The notes below the pieces were generated by a model that searched no databases, was not told where the DNA came from, and saw nothing but the letters and a program-made list of their open reading frames with translations. The position numbers and the translations under genes are program-made. A stretch of 20,888 nucleotides of DNA. It comes from Ectocarpus siliculosus. Its lineage: Eukaryota; Sar; Phaeophyceae; Ectocarpales; Ectocarpaceae. Positions 19,115 to 20,888 of this stretch are shown piece after piece. The stretch is taken from the NCBI GenBank assembly GCA_000310025.1, contig FN649742.1, forward strand, positions 2,365,718 to 2,386,605, in the 5' to 3' direction. Numbering within the stretch: position 1 is the first letter of the stretch; every line of letters starts with the position of its first letter.

Positions 19115-20321
19115 GTAATCGTCTTTGTTTTTCACATGTTTTTTTGCCAGCAGCACAATATGCATCCATACCTGTCTGCGGAACAACCTAGCTATGCGTA
19201 TGATACAGCATCTCCATCCGCGCTAACGTCGCAAATGCAGCCGCGCTCGCAGCTATACTCGTCATTTAGAGACTAAATACTGCTGGTCAGCGGGGATGTT
19301 TAGCGAGGTGGTGTCGGGGATGTGAAGGAATTGCAACAGCACGTGAGATTTGATGCTCAAATTCGAGGCAATTGGCGGTAAAGCGATTTATAGCCGTTAC
19401 ACTGCTGTCGGTTCACCACACAGCAGAAAACAGTAGAGTTGCGCGGAAGCCGTTGACGGCGCATCATCGCGTGTTGTAGTTGGCAGCGGAAAGTCCCCCT
19501 GCCACCCAGTACCACACACGCACACCGAGCGGTTGCACGCATAGCAGCGCAGCCCAATGCACGTCACGGGTGAGGCGTGTAGCTCCTGCCTAGATTGAAC
19601 AATGGGCATCGTGTTCTCAGCCGCCCAACTCGACTCAACGGAGAATAGAGCCAGCTTGCACCCACAGCAGTGCAGTAGTTATTCGATGGCCGTGCGGAGC
19701 TTTTCTAACAGGCATGACCCACCCGCCGGCTAAGGTCATGTCTTATGGTAGCAACAGGCAATGAGGCGTGTGATTGCTCGCGTTTTTGGTCTCAGGTCTT
19801 CACGTCGGGAGTTGCTGCACCAGGTGCTCCTGTTCGTTGGGATGAGCGTCAGCGTCCTGTGTGTGTTGAGAGGAAGACCGGGTGTCACTGCTGTGTCACT
19901 GAACCTTGCCACTCTGTAGGGACTCGAAAACATGGAAAGCATCCCTTTGTGAGTAGCCACGCCTTAGACGGGCAGGCTCCCTGTCGTAGTATATTCTTCC
20001 GAAGAAATGGCTTGCTGTTGACAAACACCATGTCTAAAAGGGACGTGTGTTGCATCCAGCACAGTCGGAATACGCTTTCCCTGAAGTAGCATCCGACCCA
20101 TTCGACGCCGCAGGCACATACATGAACCTCGATATATTTAGCAACAGCAGCGCGGAACAACCCCAAAGATATTCCGCGTGTATGGCATGCTGTCCACCCC
20201 GACTCACAAACGCCCCCCCAAAACCAGCCCTTCGTTTTTCCCTCATCCTTTCCGTTTCTTCTTGACAACCCAACCTCTCGACCCCCCCGTCTTTCCTTCG
20301 TTCTATGGCACGGCAAAACAG
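19115..20321 (+). other. Probable intron(s) of the membrane-protein gene
   Basis: 1.2 kb between the two coding-like exons. It contains three copies of the ACAGCAGT/ACTGCTGT 8-mer (19401, 19664, 19887). An open frame at about 19797-19920 following a possible acceptor might be an extra exon, but nothing in it matches a family I know. Otherwise no feature is seen. Confidence 0.4.
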
Positions 20322-20575
20322 CGAAGCCGCCGCTTTCTCGGTCCCTGCACGCCGTGGACGTGGGCGGGCCGGGCTGCGGCGCTCACAGGTACCTGTCGCC
20401 GACGCACGCCGTGTCGGGTTTCCACCTGGCGTGCATCGAGGAGGAAGCGGGTTCGAGCGGCGGCGGTGACGGCGTGGTGTCGGTGACGCTATTCCGGGAC
20501 GGGCGGGGCGAGGGGAACCAGACCCTCGCGCTGCAGACGCCTCCCGACAGCAGCAGCGCCACGAACGTGCTGCAT
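20322..20575 (+). CDS. Coding-like exon of an unrecognised protein, probably same gene as 18896
   Basis: A GC-rich open block with strong coding look in one frame only: HAVDVGGPGCGAHRYL, SGFHLACIEEE, VVSVTLFRDGRG, then a Gln/Ala/Ser-rich end. A long pyrimidine-rich stretch (about 20230-20305) and ACAG at 20318-20321 form a plausible acceptor; CAT|GTGCGT at 20575/20576 is a plausible donor. I do not recognise the family. Joining to the exon ending 19109 is in phase, but further small exons may lie between, for example a coding-like stretch after TCTCAG near 19797. The gene continues off the right edge. Confidence 0.45.
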
Positions 20576-20633
20576 GTGCGTCATATCGTAGATAGAGACG
20601 TGTCTTCGTGCCGGTCGGCTTGCTCTCTCTGGC

Positions 20634-20888
20634 TACCCCCTCCCCCCCCCCCCCCCCCCGTGGTGTTGGGGGAAACCTACATCTGCCCGTTCCCCTCGGG
20701 GGAAAAAAATAATCCTCCAACGCAATGAAAAACCTATGAAAAACTCCCCACCTGGAATGGCCCCCCCCTTCTGTGTACAGCAATATTTTAAGAAGGGTTG
20801 GGGTCCCCCAAGGGGGGGGGAGCTCGGTGGAAAAGGATGTGTTGGTAAAGGTGAAAACACGGGGTCCAAAAAAAAAATCCCTGGCGCC
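20634..20888. other. Homopolymer-rich right edge (C18 run, G and C tracts)
   Basis: C18 at 20642-20659 is followed by further runs of C, G and A (20761-20767, 20812-20820, 20868-20876). The density of homopolymers is higher than anywhere else in the window. It may be intron sequence with true homopolymers or low-quality sequence at a contig end; base counts here should not be trusted. Confidence 0.5.

Noticed and set aside
19115-19276. Continuation of the 18896 frame to a stop at 19276 as a complete 126-residue protein
   Set aside because: A plausible GT donor follows the stalk codons and the sequence beyond looks intronic (T-runs, loss of coding bias). Not excluded, but less likely than splicing.

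Overview
The window looks like nuclear DNA of a stramenopile, most likely a brown alga (Ectocarpus-like). This is inferred from compact but intron-rich genes with GT-AG introns of about 270-790 bp, GC-rich exons set against more mixed introns, Gly/Ala/Ser-rich low-complexity insertions, and tight alternation of coding strand. There is no bacterial-style operon, RNA gene or CRISPR array. All intron-exon structures were built by hand by matching reading phase across splice sites.

Layout, left to right. (1) 1-7150, minus strand: a 12-exon ankyrin-repeat/RLK-Pelle-type protein kinase gene. Its start is at 7150 and its 3' part runs off the left edge. Intron 6 carries a 5'-truncated non-LTR retrotransposon fragment with an apparent target-site duplication. 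(2) 7151-9038: a divergent intergenic region holding a near-perfect inverted repeat. (3) 9039-11292, plus strand: NCBP2/CBP20, the small subunit of the nuclear cap-binding complex, in 4 exons. (4) 11293-12445: a convergent intergenic region with a 48-bp tandem duplication beside a tRNA B-box-like sequence. (5) 12446-14608, minus strand: ARL2, an Arf-like GTPase, in 4 exons including a 65-nt first exon. (6) 14609-14983: a 375-bp divergent region between ARL2 and the next gene. (7) 14984-17750, plus strand: a UPF0489 (C5orf22-like) protein in 4 exons. (8) 17751-18895: intergenic, no gene seen. (9) 18896 to the right edge, plus strand: the first exon of a predicted type II membrane protein and a later coding-like exon (about 20322-20575) of unrecognised family. 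The last 250 bases are rich in homopolymers and may be poor sequence.

The genes do not form one pathway: they are an unrelated housekeeping set (cap binding, small GTPase, UPF0489) next to a candidate receptor-like signalling kinase. The points most worth a second look are: the 8-mer ACAGCAGT/ACTGCTGT, found 15 times and almost only outside exons; the single-repeat, phase-symmetric ankyrin exon in the kinase gene; substitutions at otherwise conserved sites in CBP20 (cap-pocket Asp to Gly) and UPF0489 (DIDLD-like motif to DICLD); and the inverted repeat at 7563-7638.
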